From positions 1 to 46,607 of the forward strand of contig PUKQ01000188.1 in assembly GCA_003550565.1 (NCBI GenBank): 46,607 nt of DNA, given 5' to 3'. The notes under the pieces are model-generated. The model worked only from the letters and a program-made list of their open reading frames with translations. It was not told the origin of the DNA and searched no databases. This DNA comes from Syntrophomonadaceae bacterium. Lineage in GTDB: Bacteria > Bacillota > Dethiobacteria > DTU022 > PWGO01. A program made the translations under genes and the position numbers. Within the stretch, counting starts at the first letter, position 1. The number at the start of each line of letters is the position of its first letter. This document shows, piece by piece, positions 35,266 through 45,816 of the stretch.

Positions 35266-35841
35266 TTACATACTATTTTCTCCTGCACAAAACTTAAATT
35301 TCTGTAAAGAAACATAAGTAGCGCCTTTTGGTGAGAGAATACTTTGATAAAGATTTATATGAGTGGCCTTTGAAGCCGGTGTACTAAAGTCTTTATAATT
35401 ATCTAAAATTTGATTTAGCGGATCATTCCTATTAAAATTCTTAATTCGCCCTAAAGTAACGTGAGGCATAAATTCTTTTTTCTCTTCTTCAAACCCTTTG
35501 TTCTTAAGTTTTTGATTAATGCTCTTGCTCAGTTCAATTATTTTTTCGTTTCCTTTTTCCACACCTGCCCATATTACCCGAGGACGTTTTTTATTTGGAA
35601 ACACCCCCAATTTTTTAAGATTAAAATCAAAAGGCCTGAACGTTTTTACAGCTTGATGCAACAAAGAAAAAAGGGTTTCATGAGGTATTGTTTCCACTTC
35701 TCCTAAAAACTTTAAGGTGATATGCAGTGCATAAACATCTACCCACTTCACATTGTTGAGGCTTGGTTTTAGTTCATCTTGCAGGAGGGTTAAATGAGAT
35801 TTTTGTTCCTCGCTTAGGTCCAAAGCAATAAATAATCGCAA
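35266..35841 (-). CDS. thpR: RNA 2',3'-cyclic phosphodiesterase (2'-5' RNA ligase family)
   Basis: A 191-residue member of the 2H phosphoesterase family, with the two HxT motifs HITLKFLG and HVTLGRIK. FIALDLSEE opens the protein. It opens 2',3'-cyclic phosphates at RNA ends in vitro. The start is TTG, with GAGGTG 6 bases upstream. It is placed between rimO and recA, where pgsA and cinA often occur in related genomes but are absent here. Confidence 0.93.
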   Translation of the reverse strand: MRLFIALDLSEEQKSHLTLLQDELKPSLNNVKWVDVYALHITLKFLGEVETIPHETLFSLLHQAVKTFRPFDFNLKKLGVFPNKKRPRVIWAGVEKGNEKIIELSKSINQKLKNKGFEEEKKEFMPHVTLGRIKNFNRNDPLNQILDNYKDFSTPASKATHINLYQSILSPKGATYVSLQKFKFCAGENSM

Positions 35842-35883
35842 TTATATCACCTCATATCTACACGATATCAATTCAAAAAGTAA

Positions 35884-37233
35884 TTATTTTAGGACATGAT
35901 AACCTAATAAATCGTAACTGGTAAAACCGTAAAAATGTACCGGAACAATTTGACCGGGATTTAACTGCATTTTTGAAGATAATATAACATTCCCGTCAAT
36001 TTCCGGGGCCTGATAAACATTTCTGCCGCGGTAATAAATAATATCATTTTCATTTGTATGTTCTCTTTTTTCTATCAGCACCTGCATTGTCCGGCCTTTA
36101 AAATTTTGATTAAGCCGGCAAGAAATCTGTTTTTGCATGCTCATCATTTTGTGATAACGGCTTAGCCTATCTTTTAGTGGAACTTGTTTTTTAAAATGAT
36201 AGGCAGGTGTATTTATTTCGGGAGAATATTGAAAAACACCCACATTATCTAACGGATATATTTTAAGAAATGAAATAAGCTCATTAAATTCTTTTGTAGT
36301 TTCACCAGGAAAACCTACTAAAAATGTGCTCCTAATAGTTATTCTTTTTTTTCTTAATGCATGCCAAAGTTTCACTATATGCTTCTTGTTATAACTACGC
36401 CCCATATCCTTGAGGATGCGATTGTTAACATGTTGTAGCGGTAGATCTATATAAGGGCAAACTTTATTCTCATTTGCTAAAATATCGATAACAGCATCAT
36501 CGAGGTGAGCTGGATGAGCATATAATAGCCTTATCCATTTTATACCTTTCAATCGGGACAATTTATTCAGTAACAGGGGAAGCATATTCTTTTCCCCTTT
36601 TTCTTTTCCATAATATGTAGTGTCCTGGGCAACCAGATTGATTTCTTTAGTGCCTTTTTTGGCCAGCATTTCTGCTTCATCTAAAATTGACTTTAAAGGA
36701 CGGCTTTTGTATGAACCACGTATAGATGGTATAGCACAATAGTTACATTTATTATTGCAGCCTTCTGCAATTTTCAAGTACGCGCTATATTCAGGTAATG
36801 TAAGAATGCGTTCTCCCCATGATCTATATTCATTTGGAGGAACTTTTAATAAAGACGAGCGGATTTTATGTTTTAAGGCCGCATTTAGTAGCTTTTCGAT
36901 ATGCTCATAACTGTGTACCCCCATCATAATGTCAATTTCCGGAACATTTTTGATCAGCAGACGGCTATGTTTTTGAGGCATACATCCTGTAGCTATTAAA
37001 ATCCGGCATTTACCTTGACTTTTATAATTAGATACTTCCCGCAAAGACTTTATGGATTCCAGACGGGCCTCTTCTATAAAAGCACAGGTATTTACAATAA
37101 TTATATCTGATTCCTCAAGCCTGGAACTAATAAAGTAACCATGGTTATTTAGTTTTCCCAAAACCTCTTCTATGTCTATGCGATTTTTGGCACATCCCAG
37201 AGTAATAACACCTATGGTTAATTTATCATGCAT
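35884..37233 (-). CDS. rimO: Ribosomal protein S12 methylthiotransferase RimO
   Basis: Radical SAM enzyme that methylthiolates an aspartate of ribosomal protein S12. The N-terminal domain binds an auxiliary cluster through cysteines in TLGCAKNRID, VNTCAFIEEA and ATGCMPQKH. The radical-SAM motif CNNKCNYCAIP is followed by SIRGSYKSRP, and a C-terminal TRAM domain (about 375-449) completes it. RimO rather than MiaB is supported by GCAKNRID and IRGSYKSR. The start is ATG at 37233 with AAGGGG 6 bases upstream; an ATG six bases earlier abuts this site. Confidence 0.95.
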   Translation of the reverse strand: MHDKLTIGVITLGCAKNRIDIEEVLGKLNNHGYFISSRLEESDIIIVNTCAFIEEARLESIKSLREVSNYKSQGKCRILIATGCMPQKHSRLLIKNVPEIDIMMGVHSYEHIEKLLNAALKHKIRSSLLKVPPNEYRSWGERILTLPEYSAYLKIAEGCNNKCNYCAIPSIRGSYKSRPLKSILDEAEMLAKKGTKEINLVAQDTTYYGKEKGEKNMLPLLLNKLSRLKGIKWIRLLYAHPAHLDDAVIDILANENKVCPYIDLPLQHVNNRILKDMGRSYNKKHIVKLWHALRKKRITIRSTFLVGFPGETTKEFNELISFLKIYPLDNVGVFQYSPEINTPAYHFKKQVPLKDRLSRYHKMMSMQKQISCRLNQNFKGRTMQVLIEKREHTNENDIIYYRGRNVYQAPEIDGNVILSSKMQLNPGQIVPVHFYGFTSYDLLGYHVLK

Positions 37234-37247
37234 ATACATCCCCTTAT

Positions 37248-38144
37248 TTAGGAACCATTTTCTATGCGTTCAAAGATATAATTATGAGGTCTACTTCTTT
37301 CATCTAAATTTTCAATTTCTATTTCATTTAAAAACATACTAACCTGCCGAGGGTCTCCCAGTCTAATTCTTATTCTTTCTTCAGCAACCACATCTACCTT
37401 ATCCCCTCTGTTGAATGTTTCGCTATATAATTCTTCATCGTCTGCCAGGATATTAGTCCAACAATCTCCGTCAAAAATTAAATATAATTCCATATCTTCT
37501 TCACTTTTAAAATCCCAAGTAGTTTCTAATTCATCGGAATCTACTAATTCGAGATCAGGCTTTTCTACATCTTCCACCTCTTCTTCAAGTTCTTCCTCTT
37601 CTACCTCTTCTTCCTCATCTTCTATTTCTTTTTCTGAATCGGGCAATTCCTCTACAACTTCGGGAACTTTTTCTTCAACATCATTGTTGTTATCATCTAT
37701 AATTGCCAGGCCATTTCCTAAAAACAGCAGCATTCCTCCAAACAGCAACAAAAATAGAACAGTAAAAATGATAACATATACGGCAGTGTTGAAATATTTA
37801 ACTTCTGCAGTTTTAGTCTTTTTTTTATTTACCTTAAGTTTTTTAATATTTCTCTCCATTTCTTCAGAAACGGTTTTTTGTGGCTTGTCAGTTAAATCAT
37901 CTTTACTTTCAGGCTGTTTCCACTGATTATAAATATCCACGGCCTTATCGGGGTCAACTCCTACTTCTTTAGCATAAGCCCTGATGGCTCCTTTTATATA
38001 GGTTTCTCCGGCAAATGCATCATAGTTGCCGTTTTCCAGTTCCTGAAGCAATTTCTTTTGTATTTTGGTTTTTTCTGATATGTGCTCCAAGCTTATGTTA
38101 AATTCTTTGCGAGCGTTTTGTAATATACTTGCAAGTTCATCCAT
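37248..38144 (-). CDS. rodZ: RodZ-like cell-shape protein
   Basis: A 298-residue membrane protein. The N-terminal helix-turn-helix domain (about 1-75) contains SLEHISEKTKIQKKLLQELE and AFAGETYIKGAIRAYAKEVG, diagnostic of RodZ. A lysine-rich segment precedes one membrane helix (about 123-148), followed by an extremely acidic linker of mostly Glu, Asp and Val (about 155-208) and a C-terminal DUF4115-type beta domain. RodZ connects MreB filaments to the cell-wall machinery. It sits between ftsK and rimO, the usual Firmicute order. Confidence 0.93.
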   Translation of the reverse strand: MDELASILQNARKEFNISLEHISEKTKIQKKLLQELENGNYDAFAGETYIKGAIRAYAKEVGVDPDKAVDIYNQWKQPESKDDLTDKPQKTVSEEMERNIKKLKVNKKKTKTAEVKYFNTAVYVIIFTVLFLLLFGGMLLFLGNGLAIIDDNNNDVEEKVPEVVEELPDSEKEIEDEEEEVEEEELEEEVEDVEKPDLELVDSDELETTWDFKSEEDMELYLIFDGDCWTNILADDEELYSETFNRGDKVDVVAEERIRIRLGDPRQVSMFLNEIEIENLDERSRPHNYIFERIENGS

Positions 38145-38200
38145 TTTAATTTACCTTTCTTTAATTCTTATATTTATTATAAAGAATAAGTAGTAAAAAA

Positions 38201-40456
38201 TTAAGAAGGATTTTGATTGAATTTATCAATCAAGTTAATTAGTTCATCTTCCGACATGATTATTTGACGTGGTTTGCTGCCTTCATGCTCTCCTACTACC
38301 CCTTTGGTTTCTAATTCATCAATAAGGCGAGCAGCCCTGGTGTAACCTATTCTAAACCTTCTTTGCAGTAGTGAAATTGAAGCGTGTCCGCTCTTTGTAA
38401 CAAGTTTTAATGCATCTGCAAATAAAGGATCTATATTTTCTTCGGTTTCTTCTGAGGTGTAGTTCAATACATTTCCTTCTGCCTCTACGTCATTTTTACC
38501 ATTATTTTGATTTTGCTGTTTTAAAAAATCTGTCAGAGCTTTAATTTCTTCGGTGCTTATAAAAGCATTTTGTACTCTTACAGGTTTAGCCATGCCCAGG
38601 GGATAATAAAGCATATCCCCCTTGCCTAAGAGCTTTTCAGCTCCGGCCATATCAAGTATAGTTCTCGAATCTACCTGTGAAGAAGTCGTAAATGCTATTC
38701 GTGAAGTAATATTTGCTTTTATTATTCCCGTTAATACGTCTACAGAAGGCCTTTGTGTAGCAATTACTAGGTGTATCCCTGCTGCACGAGACATCTGCGC
38801 CAGTCGCGAAATTGAATCTTCCACTTCCGCAGGAGAAACTAGCATTAAATCGGCAAGTTCATCAATAACAACTACTATATAGGGTAAGAATTCTCCTTCC
38901 CATTTATTGGAGCTCAATTTTTCATTATAAGCGGCAATGTCCCTTACTCCTGCCTCAGCAAATATATCATATCTTTTTATCATTTCTTTAATCATATTTT
39001 TTAAAGCGGAAGATGCTTTTTGAGGATTGGTCAATACAGGAGCAAGTAGATGAGGTATGCTTTTAAATACATTTAATTCCACCATTTTGGGATCAATTAA
39101 TAAACATTTTACTTGATCAGGCCTGGCATTAAAAAGCATACTGCAAATAATTGATTTAACACATACACTTTTTCCCGATCCTGTTGCTCCGGCAATAAGT
39201 AAATGAGGCATATCCTCTAAACTAGCCACTACAGGGACACCGGTAATATCTTTTCCCAGAGCTATTGTTAACGGGGAATTCGAATTTTGAAAAGCATGAG
39301 ACTCCAGCATTTCCCTGAAATGAACCGGAACTGTTACTTCATTGGGTACTTCTATGCCTAAAGCTGCCTTTCCGGGAATAGGAGCCTCTATTCTTACTCC
39401 GGAAGCAGCAAGATTCAGGGCTATATCATCTGCTAAATTGAGTATCTTGCTGACTTTAACCCCAGCATCCGGTTGCACTTCAAACCTGGTAACTGTGGGT
39501 CCGGAAACGTAATTTACCACTTTTGCCTGTACACCAAAACTCTGAAGTGTCTTTTCCAAAAATAATGCCCTTTCTTTAATATTTTGTTTCGTGTTAGCTT
39601 CATGAGAATTGTTAGCGGGATTTAATAAACTTAAAGGTGGCCAATTATAATCTTCATTTAATTTGGGGCTCATTTTATTTAATTGATTGATGGATACTGT
39701 TGTGTTTGCATTATCTGATGTTGCCTGAGAAAAGTCTTTTTCTTCATCATTAGCTTCTTGAGTTTTCTTATTGCTGGCGTAGTCACTAGCTTTAATGTTT
39801 TTATTATCCAATTTCGAAGCTGATGGAACTTGATTTTTATCTTCTTTATCTCCATTAATATTATCTTTCTGCCGCCGGTTTTCTATATTTTGAACGAGAG
39901 AGCTTACAGCCTTAAACAAACTTTTTCCCAGGCTTTTAATAAATTCCCAAATTTCCGTTAATGAAATGTTTAAAATTAAAAGTATACTTACTATTGCCAA
40001 AGTAATTATAATTACATAACTGGCAATTTCTCCGAATAGATAGTAAAGTATAATTGAAAAAGCAGCGCCTAATAAACCTCCTCCTTCATGCTGATAACCC
40101 ATATTAAAACTTTCGGAGAAAAAACTTTCCTCCGGTGCTATATGTTCAAGCATAAAATTAAAATGATATGTCATAATTAACAATAACATGAAAGATAATA
40201 TCCCTAAAAGCCTGGTTTTTAACATAAATTTTTCATTTTTTATCACAAAGCGCAGCGCAATAGTTATTATAGCCAGAGAAATAAGAATAGCCAAATCGCC
40301 GGCTATTACACGCATTAAATTGTGAGCAAATATACCTATAGTTCCGGCTTGTTCCGGGAATTGGAGCCCCACAATACAAAGAATCCCGAGGGCAATCAAG
40401 CCTATGCCTTTTATGTGAGAGATAATTTCTTTATTGAAACCGCTCTTTTTACCCAA
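38201..40456 (-). CDS. ftsK: DNA translocase FtsK/SpoIIIE
   Basis: A 751-residue membrane-anchored DNA pump for chromosome segregation at division and, in spore formers, into the forespore. About four N-terminal membrane helices (to about residue 170) are followed by a low-complexity linker (to about 270). The motor domain has Walker A AGATGSGKSVCVK, Walker B VVVIDELADLM and ATQRPSVDVLTGIIKANI. The C-terminal winged-helix gamma domain that reads KOPS/SRS sites contains SISLLQRRFRIGYTRAARL. The start is TTG with GAGGTG upstream. No second FtsK/SpoIIIE paralogue is in the window, so it may serve both roles. Confidence 0.96.
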   Translation of the reverse strand: MGKKSGFNKEIISHIKGIGLIALGILCIVGLQFPEQAGTIGIFAHNLMRVIAGDLAILISLAIITIALRFVIKNEKFMLKTRLLGILSFMLLLIMTYHFNFMLEHIAPEESFFSESFNMGYQHEGGGLLGAAFSIILYYLFGEIASYVIIITLAIVSILLILNISLTEIWEFIKSLGKSLFKAVSSLVQNIENRRQKDNINGDKEDKNQVPSASKLDNKNIKASDYASNKKTQEANDEEKDFSQATSDNANTTVSINQLNKMSPKLNEDYNWPPLSLLNPANNSHEANTKQNIKERALFLEKTLQSFGVQAKVVNYVSGPTVTRFEVQPDAGVKVSKILNLADDIALNLAASGVRIEAPIPGKAALGIEVPNEVTVPVHFREMLESHAFQNSNSPLTIALGKDITGVPVVASLEDMPHLLIAGATGSGKSVCVKSIICSMLFNARPDQVKCLLIDPKMVELNVFKSIPHLLAPVLTNPQKASSALKNMIKEMIKRYDIFAEAGVRDIAAYNEKLSSNKWEGEFLPYIVVVIDELADLMLVSPAEVEDSISRLAQMSRAAGIHLVIATQRPSVDVLTGIIKANITSRIAFTTSSQVDSRTILDMAGAEKLLGKGDMLYYPLGMAKPVRVQNAFISTEEIKALTDFLKQQNQNNGKNDVEAEGNVLNYTSEETEENIDPLFADALKLVTKSGHASISLLQRRFRIGYTRAARLIDELETKGVVGEHEGSKPRQIIMSEDELINLIDKFNQNPS

Positions 40457-40643
40457 ATTTTCACCTCGTTAAAATATTTCTACAAAACACTTCGTTAGCA
40501 ATTCAAATAATCCTTTAACTATTAAGAAGCCTTAATTAAGCCATTATTATGTCTATTTAATTATCATAAAAATATGATGTATAAATATTGAGGAAAAGTT
40601 TGGGGAGTTTTTCTTGATTTTTTGGTTTATAAAAGATAATTTG

Positions 40644-41048
40644 CTAAACAATAGTATATGTACCGATACCAAAAGCCACATCTTTCCCGGAATCACTCTT
40701 AATATCTACTTTGCACACAGAAATTTTTCGCCCTTTTTTAATAACACTTCCCCTGGCGGTAATTCCTGTTTCTTCAAGTTTAATCGGGTTTAGGTAATTA
40801 ATTTTTAGTTCAACAGTGGTAACACTTTCCTTCTCCACATCTATCCAGTTAAATAGAGCAACAGCACCGGCGGCGTCAAGCAAAGAAGCTGCAGCGCCTC
40901 CATGCACAATAGAAAAAACTTGTCCCAGGTCTTGCTTAATAGGAAGATAAATTTCTGCGGCTCCGTCCTCCATTTTTTTTACTTTAAAACCTAAAAGACT
41001 CCAATAAGGGCTATTTTCCAATGCTTTTATAATATCTTTGTTTTCCAT
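40644..41048 (-). CDS. PaaI-type hotdog thioesterase
   Basis: A 134-residue hotdog-fold protein. HGGAAASLLDAAGAVAL is the PaaI/4HBT signature around the catalytic region; TTVELKINYLNPI and the Gly-rich end are also typical. It probably hydrolyses an acyl- or aryl-CoA, substrate unknown. The ATG has AAAGGAAC upstream, and it lies 26 bases after rnj, probably in the same transcript. The 187 bases before ftsK show no clear terminator or promoter. Confidence 0.87.
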   Translation of the reverse strand: MENKDIIKALENSPYWSLLGFKVKKMEDGAAEIYLPIKQDLGQVFSIVHGGAAASLLDAAGAVALFNWIDVEKESVTTVELKINYLNPIKLEETGITARGSVIKKGRKISVCKVDIKSDSGKDVAFGIGTYTIV

Positions 41049-41074
41049 AATAGTTCCTTTATAAATAGAATATT

Positions 41075-42766
41075 TTAATTGTTTGCTTTCATAATTATGG
41101 GTAAAATCATAGGGTTTCTACCGGTTTTTTCCCAAAATAAACGGCTCATCTTGTCTCTTATTCCATTTTTGATCACATTTTCATCTTTTTCTTTCTTTTT
41201 ATCTTGTTTTATTTTTTTGAAGTATTTAATGATTATATTTTTGGCTTCGTCAAGGAGTTCTTCGGATTCACGTACATAAACAAAACCGCGAGTGATAATT
41301 TCTGGTGAACCCACCACCTTTTTATCATCCAAAACAATTACTACTATGACAATGCCGTCTTCCGACAACACTTTTCGATCTTTTAACACTATATTACCCA
41401 CATCTCCAACACCCAAACCGTCTAATAGGACTTTGCCGGCAGTTACTTTCTTTAGTTTTTTCCCGCCTTTTGAGGAAAACTCTATCACTGAACCATTTTC
41501 TGCAAAAAAAACATTTTCTTTTGGTATTCCTACTTTTTCAGATATTTTTGCCAGGTGGACCATATGACGGTATTCTCCATGTACCGGAATAAGGTACCTT
41601 GGCTGGACCATGTTTAACATCATTTTTATCTCTTCTTCGGCTCCATGCCCAGATACATGAACTCCTGACATCTGGTGATAATATACTTCAGCCCCTAGTT
41701 TAAAAAGATTGTCTATTGTTCGAAACACCATTTTCTCGTTTCCCGGGATAGGAGAAGCAGAAACAATAACAGTGTCACCATTAGCAATTTTGAGGTTTCT
41801 ATGTTCGGATTTTGCCAGTCTGGTTAAAGCAGACATGGGCTCTCCCTGGCTTCCGGTAGTAATAACAGTTATCTCGTGGGGAAGTAAATTTTCTAATTGA
41901 TCCAGGTCTACCAGAAAATCATCGGGAATATCTAAATAACCAAGTTCCCTTGCGATTTTAGTAGTATTAAATAAGCTCCTTCCTGTGATTGCGATTTTTC
42001 TGTTATATTTAACAGCAGAGTTGACAACTTGTTGAACGCGGTGAATATTGGAGGCAAATGTGGCTACAATAATACGCCCCTCGGCCATGCGAAATATATC
42101 ATCTAAGGCTTTTCCTACTTCTTTTTCCGAACCGGCATAACCTGGGGTTACGGCATTAGTGCTGTCGGAAAGCATAACCATAACGTTACTTTTACCTAGT
42201 TTGGCAAGTTTATCATAATCCGTAACAAGTGAATTAACCGGGGTTTGGTCAAATTTGTAATCGCTTGTATAAACCACGATTCCGGCAGGCGTTTTAATAA
42301 TTACCCCTACACAATCGGGAATACTATGATTTGTTCGGAAAAATTCCAGCTGAATATTATCCGATAGAGTAACTTTATCCCGCGGGGTTATTTCTTTTAA
42401 TTCAGGTTTTCTCACTTGATTAAATTCAGACAGCTTAGCTTTTACCATTCCTAATGTGAGCTTGGTTCCCCAAATTGGCACATTTAAATCGTTTATTATA
42501 TATGGCAAAGCCCCAATATGGTCTTCATGGCCGTGGCTGAGAATAATTCCTTTGAGATTTTTTTTATTTTCTAAAAGATATGATATGTTTGGAATAACAG
42601 CGTCTACGCCCAACATTTCATCTTCTGGAAAGGATAGTCCTGCATCTAAAACTAAAATTTCATCCTCATATTTAATGACAAACATATTTTTGCCGATTTC
42701 CCCCACTCCGCCTAGAGGGATAATTTGAATTCTTTTGTTTTTATTTTTACTTTTTTTATAAGCCAA
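41075..42766 (-). CDS. rnj: Ribonuclease J
   Basis: A 563-residue metallo-beta-lactamase/beta-CASP ribonuclease with endonuclease and 5' exonuclease activity. IIPLGGVGEIGKNM opens the protein; LSHGHEDHIGALPYI is the zinc-binding HxHxDH motif, and VMLSDSTNA, FASNIHRVQQV and PVHGEYRHMVHL belong to the catalytic core. A C-terminal dimerisation region is present. The start is TTG with AGGAG 8 bases upstream. A TATAAT at 42853-42858 on the minus strand is a possible -10 element for it, without a clear -35. With RNase Y and PNPase encoded nearby, this window holds most of the basic RNA decay set. Confidence 0.96.
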   Translation of the reverse strand: MAYKKSKNKNKRIQIIPLGGVGEIGKNMFVIKYEDEILVLDAGLSFPEDEMLGVDAVIPNISYLLENKKNLKGIILSHGHEDHIGALPYIINDLNVPIWGTKLTLGMVKAKLSEFNQVRKPELKEITPRDKVTLSDNIQLEFFRTNHSIPDCVGVIIKTPAGIVVYTSDYKFDQTPVNSLVTDYDKLAKLGKSNVMVMLSDSTNAVTPGYAGSEKEVGKALDDIFRMAEGRIIVATFASNIHRVQQVVNSAVKYNRKIAITGRSLFNTTKIARELGYLDIPDDFLVDLDQLENLLPHEITVITTGSQGEPMSALTRLAKSEHRNLKIANGDTVIVSASPIPGNEKMVFRTIDNLFKLGAEVYYHQMSGVHVSGHGAEEEIKMMLNMVQPRYLIPVHGEYRHMVHLAKISEKVGIPKENVFFAENGSVIEFSSKGGKKLKKVTAGKVLLDGLGVGDVGNIVLKDRKVLSEDGIVIVVIVLDDKKVVGSPEIITRGFVYVRESEELLDEAKNIIIKYFKKIKQDKKKEKDENVIKNGIRDKMSRLFWEKTGRNPMILPIIMKANN

Positions 42767-43004
42767 ATTATTACACTCCTACATAGTTTTCTACATAAAT
42801 TATTCATTAATAATATTTTTTATCAATTTATATTTATAAAAAATACATCAATATTATAGTAAATCCTTCTAAAAAATTATTCATTAATTAAATCATTTAT
42901 AATAAGTTACTAAAGCATCCCATAAAATGAAGCCCCCCTCAAAAAAATAGATCTTTAATAAACCGAGTGAGTTTATTTTTCCATGGAATTATAGCCGGCA
43001 AGTA

Positions 43005-43454
43005 TTAAAGGCCGGTATGTCCAAAGCCTCCTTCATTTCTTTCTGTTGATGGCAATGCATCACTCTCAATAAATTGTACGGTTTGATAACGCTGGATAAC
43101 CATATGGGCAATACGATCACCGCGATTAATTTCGAAACTATTCTCACCCAGGTTGATCAATATAACCTTAATTTCACCTCTGTAATCTGAATCAATAGTT
43201 CCCGGAGTATTTAAAACTGTAACCCCGTGTTTTAAAGCAAGACCGCTTCTAGGCCTTATCTGAGCTTCATAACCTACCGGCAAGGCAATCTTAATACCCG
43301 TAGGAAATAACATCCTTTTATTTTTTTTCAATAATACTTTTTGCATTATAGCAGCACTGAGGTCAACCCCAGCAGCTCCTTCTGTCATATATGAAGGAAG
43401 TGGTATATCTTCATTTCCTTCAATTTTCTGGAGGTACACTTTTAAATCTTCCAT
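43005..43454 (-). CDS. dut: dUTP diphosphatase
   Basis: Trimeric dUTPase, which hydrolyses dUTP to dUMP to keep uracil out of DNA and supply dTMP synthesis. Motifs I-V are seen: AAGVDLSAA, RPRSGLALKHGV, GTIDSDYRGEIKV, RGDRIAHMVIQ and the C-terminal RNEGGFGHTG. The ATG at 43454 is preferred over upstream starts because GGGAG lies close before it and the family begins there; this gives 149 residues. It follows pnp, as in many Firmicutes. Confidence 0.95.
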   Translation of the reverse strand: MEDLKVYLQKIEGNEDIPLPSYMTEGAAGVDLSAAIMQKVLLKKNKRMLFPTGIKIALPVGYEAQIRPRSGLALKHGVTVLNTPGTIDSDYRGEIKVILINLGENSFEINRGDRIAHMVIQRYQTVQFIESDALPSTERNEGGFGHTGL

Positions 43455-43589
43455 ATATATCTCCCGATTAATTACATAAAAGCGCACACCCATGCAGAAC
43501 AATTAAGATATGCGCCGCTTTCAAGTATCCATAATGTAAAAAAAGTAAAAAAAGACAACGCTTAATAAGTATATGGTTTGATAATATAT

Positions 43590-45740
43590 TTATCGTCTCT
43601 TCTTAAAGTCATTTTTCTTTTGCCTGTTATCACTTCCAGATGATTTTTCATCATAACCTGCAGGTTTCTCCATAGCTTCTTTTCTAGAAAGGTCTATCCG
43701 GCCTCGCTCATCAATACCCAACACCTTCACCAAAACCTCATCACCATGTTTAACTACATTTTCAGTTTTATCTACATGACCATAATCTAAGTTTGAGATA
43801 TGTACAAGTCCTTCTTTCCCGGGCAGTACTTCTACAAATGCTCCATATTTTTCTACCCTGGTAACTTTACCCAGGTAGGTTTTACCCGGTTCCACATCCC
43901 GCACTAAATTTTCGATCATTTCTCTTGCTTTATCTCCTGCTTCTTTATCAACCGCAGCAATATATACTTTTCCATCGGGTTCAATATCAACACCTGCCCC
44001 GGTATCGGCAATTATTTTATTAATCATTTTACCTCCCGGGCCGATAACATCTCTAATCTTGTCTACATCAATTTGCATGGTAAAAATACGCGGAGCATGA
44101 GGTGAAAGTTCTTCCCTGGGTGCTGCAATGGTTTCATCCATAATGTCCATTATATAAAGGTATCCTTTTCTAGCTTTTGAGATGGCCGCAGCCATAGTGT
44201 CCCTTGAGAGTCCTTTTACTTTTGTATCTAGCTGCAAAGCATTTATGCCATTTCTGGTGCCGGCTACCTTAAAGTCCATATCTCCAAGAAAATCTTCAAT
44301 GCCCTGTATATCATAAAGGATTTCTACTTCCTCTCCCTCTTTAATCATCCCCATTGCGATTCCAGCCACTGCTTTTTCTGTCGCCACGCCGGCATCCATT
44401 AAAGCGAGAGAACTGGCGCAAACACTACCCATGGAAGTAGATCCATTAGATTCTAAAACTTCCGAGACAAGTCTAATAGTATAAGGAAAATCGTCTTTAT
44501 CAGGTATTATAGATTCTAAGGCATGTTCAGCCAATGCTCCATGCCCGATTTCCCTTCTTCCCGGACCTCTCATAAAGCCGGTTTCTCCTACACTAAATGG
44601 TGGAAAGTTGTAGTGATGCATAAAACGCTTTGATTCTTCAACTCCCAATCCATCAAGGATTTGCACTTCCCTTAAAGCTCCCAGTGTGCAAGCTGTTAAT
44701 ACCTGGGTTTGTCCGCGTGTAAACAATCCGGAACCATGAGCTCGAGGCAAAATACCGGTTTCACAACTTATTTCTCTGATTTCCTCCGGTTTACGGCCAT
44801 CCGGTCTTATTTTTTCCTTCAAGATCATTTGGCGTAATGTTTCTTTTAGTTTGCCTTCAAAAACTTCTTTTAAATGAATTTCACCTTCTGGATACAATTC
44901 CAGGTACTTGTCTAAAAATTCATTTTTAACCCGATCAATCTGTTCTTCCCTCTCTTGTTTTTGCGGAATGCGTAATGCTTCATTAATTTTATTTTCTATT
45001 TCTTCATGCATTTTACCTAACTCTTCAGCAGAAAATTCATCCGGAGCTACCACTTCCATTTTCGGCTCTCCCAATTTTTCTACCATTTCTTCTTGCACAG
45101 AGATGATTTTTTGAATTTCTTCATGTCCTTTTTCGATACTATCCATGAGTTTTTCTTCATTTATTTCTTCCGCAATTGATTCAACCATCATGGTAGAGTC
45201 TTTTCTGCCGGCAATAAGTAGATGCAGATTACTTTTCTCCTGTTCTTCCACCGATGGATTTACTACGGGTTGGCCGTCTACCATACCCACAACTGTTGCA
45301 GCCACCGGACCATCAAAAGGTATTTTTGATATGCATAGAGCCGCCGAAGCACCAATGATCGATAATGCTTCTGGCGGGTAGTTTTGATCAACAGACATTA
45401 CTGTAGAAACAATATGGACAGAATTACGGAATTTATCAGGGAACAGAGGGCGCAGAGGTCTGTCAGTTAATCTGGCAGCAAGGGTCGCTTTCTCAGTGGG
45501 CCGTCCTTCTCGTTTAATAAAACCGCCGGGGATTCTGCCTACAGCATATAACCTTTCTTCATAATCAACTGTAAGAGGGAAAAAATCTACTCCTTCCCGC
45601 GGTTCATCTGAAACTGTAACAGTTACCAATACAACTGTATCACCATGTTGCACTTTTACCGCTCCGCTTGCTTGTTTCGCAAGTTTACCTGTTTCCAGAA
45701 TTAGCTCTTGCCCACCAAAGTCTACTTTAAATGTTTCCAA
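43590..45740 (-). CDS. pnp: Polynucleotide phosphorylase
   Basis: Phosphate-dependent 3' exoribonuclease, 716 residues. Two RNase PH domains are joined by a helical domain; the catalytic second one has [20 protein letters not shown] and [24 protein letters not shown] domain (about 555-615) carries [12 protein letters not shown], and an S1 domain follows with [19 protein letters not shown] short Lys/Arg/Asp-rich tail ends the protein. The start is TTG with AAAGGAGG 9 bases upstream. A GC-rich hairpin lies between rpsO and pnp. Confidence 0.97.
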   Translation of the reverse strand: METFKVDFGGQELILETGKLAKQASGAVKVQHGDTVVLVTVTVSDEPREGVDFFPLTVDYEERLYAVGRIPGGFIKREGRPTEKATLAARLTDRPLRPLFPDKFRNSVHIVSTVMSVDQNYPPEALSIIGASAALCISKIPFDGPVAATVVGMVDGQPVVNPSVEEQEKSNLHLLIAGRKDSTMMVESIAEEINEEKLMDSIEKGHEEIQKIISVQEEMVEKLGEPKMEVVAPDEFSAEELGKMHEEIENKINEALRIPQKQEREEQIDRVKNEFLDKYLELYPEGEIHLKEVFEGKLKETLRQMILKEKIRPDGRKPEEIREISCETGILPRAHGSGLFTRGQTQVLTACTLGALREVQILDGLGVEESKRFMHHYNFPPFSVGETGFMRGPGRREIGHGALAEHALESIIPDKDDFPYTIRLVSEVLESNGSTSMGSVCASSLALMDAGVATEKAVAGIAMGMIKEGEEVEILYDIQGIEDFLGDMDFKVAGTRNGINALQLDTKVKGLSRDTMAAAISKARKGYLYIMDIMDETIAAPREELSPHAPRIFTMQIDVDKIRDVIGPGGKMINKIIADTGAGVDIEPDGKVYIAAVDKEAGDKAREMIENLVRDVEPGKTYLGKVTRVEKYGAFVEVLPGKEGLVHISNLDYGHVDKTENVVKHGDEVLVKVLGIDERGRIDLSRKEAMEKPAGYDEKSSGSDNRQKKNDFKKRR

Positions 45741-45763
45741 ATTTAAAATCCTCCTTTAATTTA

Positions 45764-45788
45764 CAAAGCGGGGCCACACCCCGCTTTG
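45764..45788 (-). promoter_or_regulatory. rpsO-pnp intergenic hairpin
   Basis: CAAAGCGGGG (45764-45773) and CCCCGCTTTG (45779-45788) form a perfect 10-bp GC-rich stem with a five-base loop. No T-run follows on the minus strand, so it is more likely a processing or stability element than a full terminator. It sits 24 bases before the pnp start. Confidence 0.75.
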
Positions 45789-45816
45789 ACTTTAAAAATC
45801 ATAAATATGTTATTAA

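Noticed and set aside
37411-37926. Serine-rich open frame on the plus strand opposite rodZ
   Set aside because: It is the complement of the Glu/Asp codons in the acidic RodZ linker, hence the serine runs.
42957-42977. Hairpin with T-run after dut
   Set aside because: The T-run follows on the plus strand while dut and rnj are on the minus strand; no plus-strand gene needs it.
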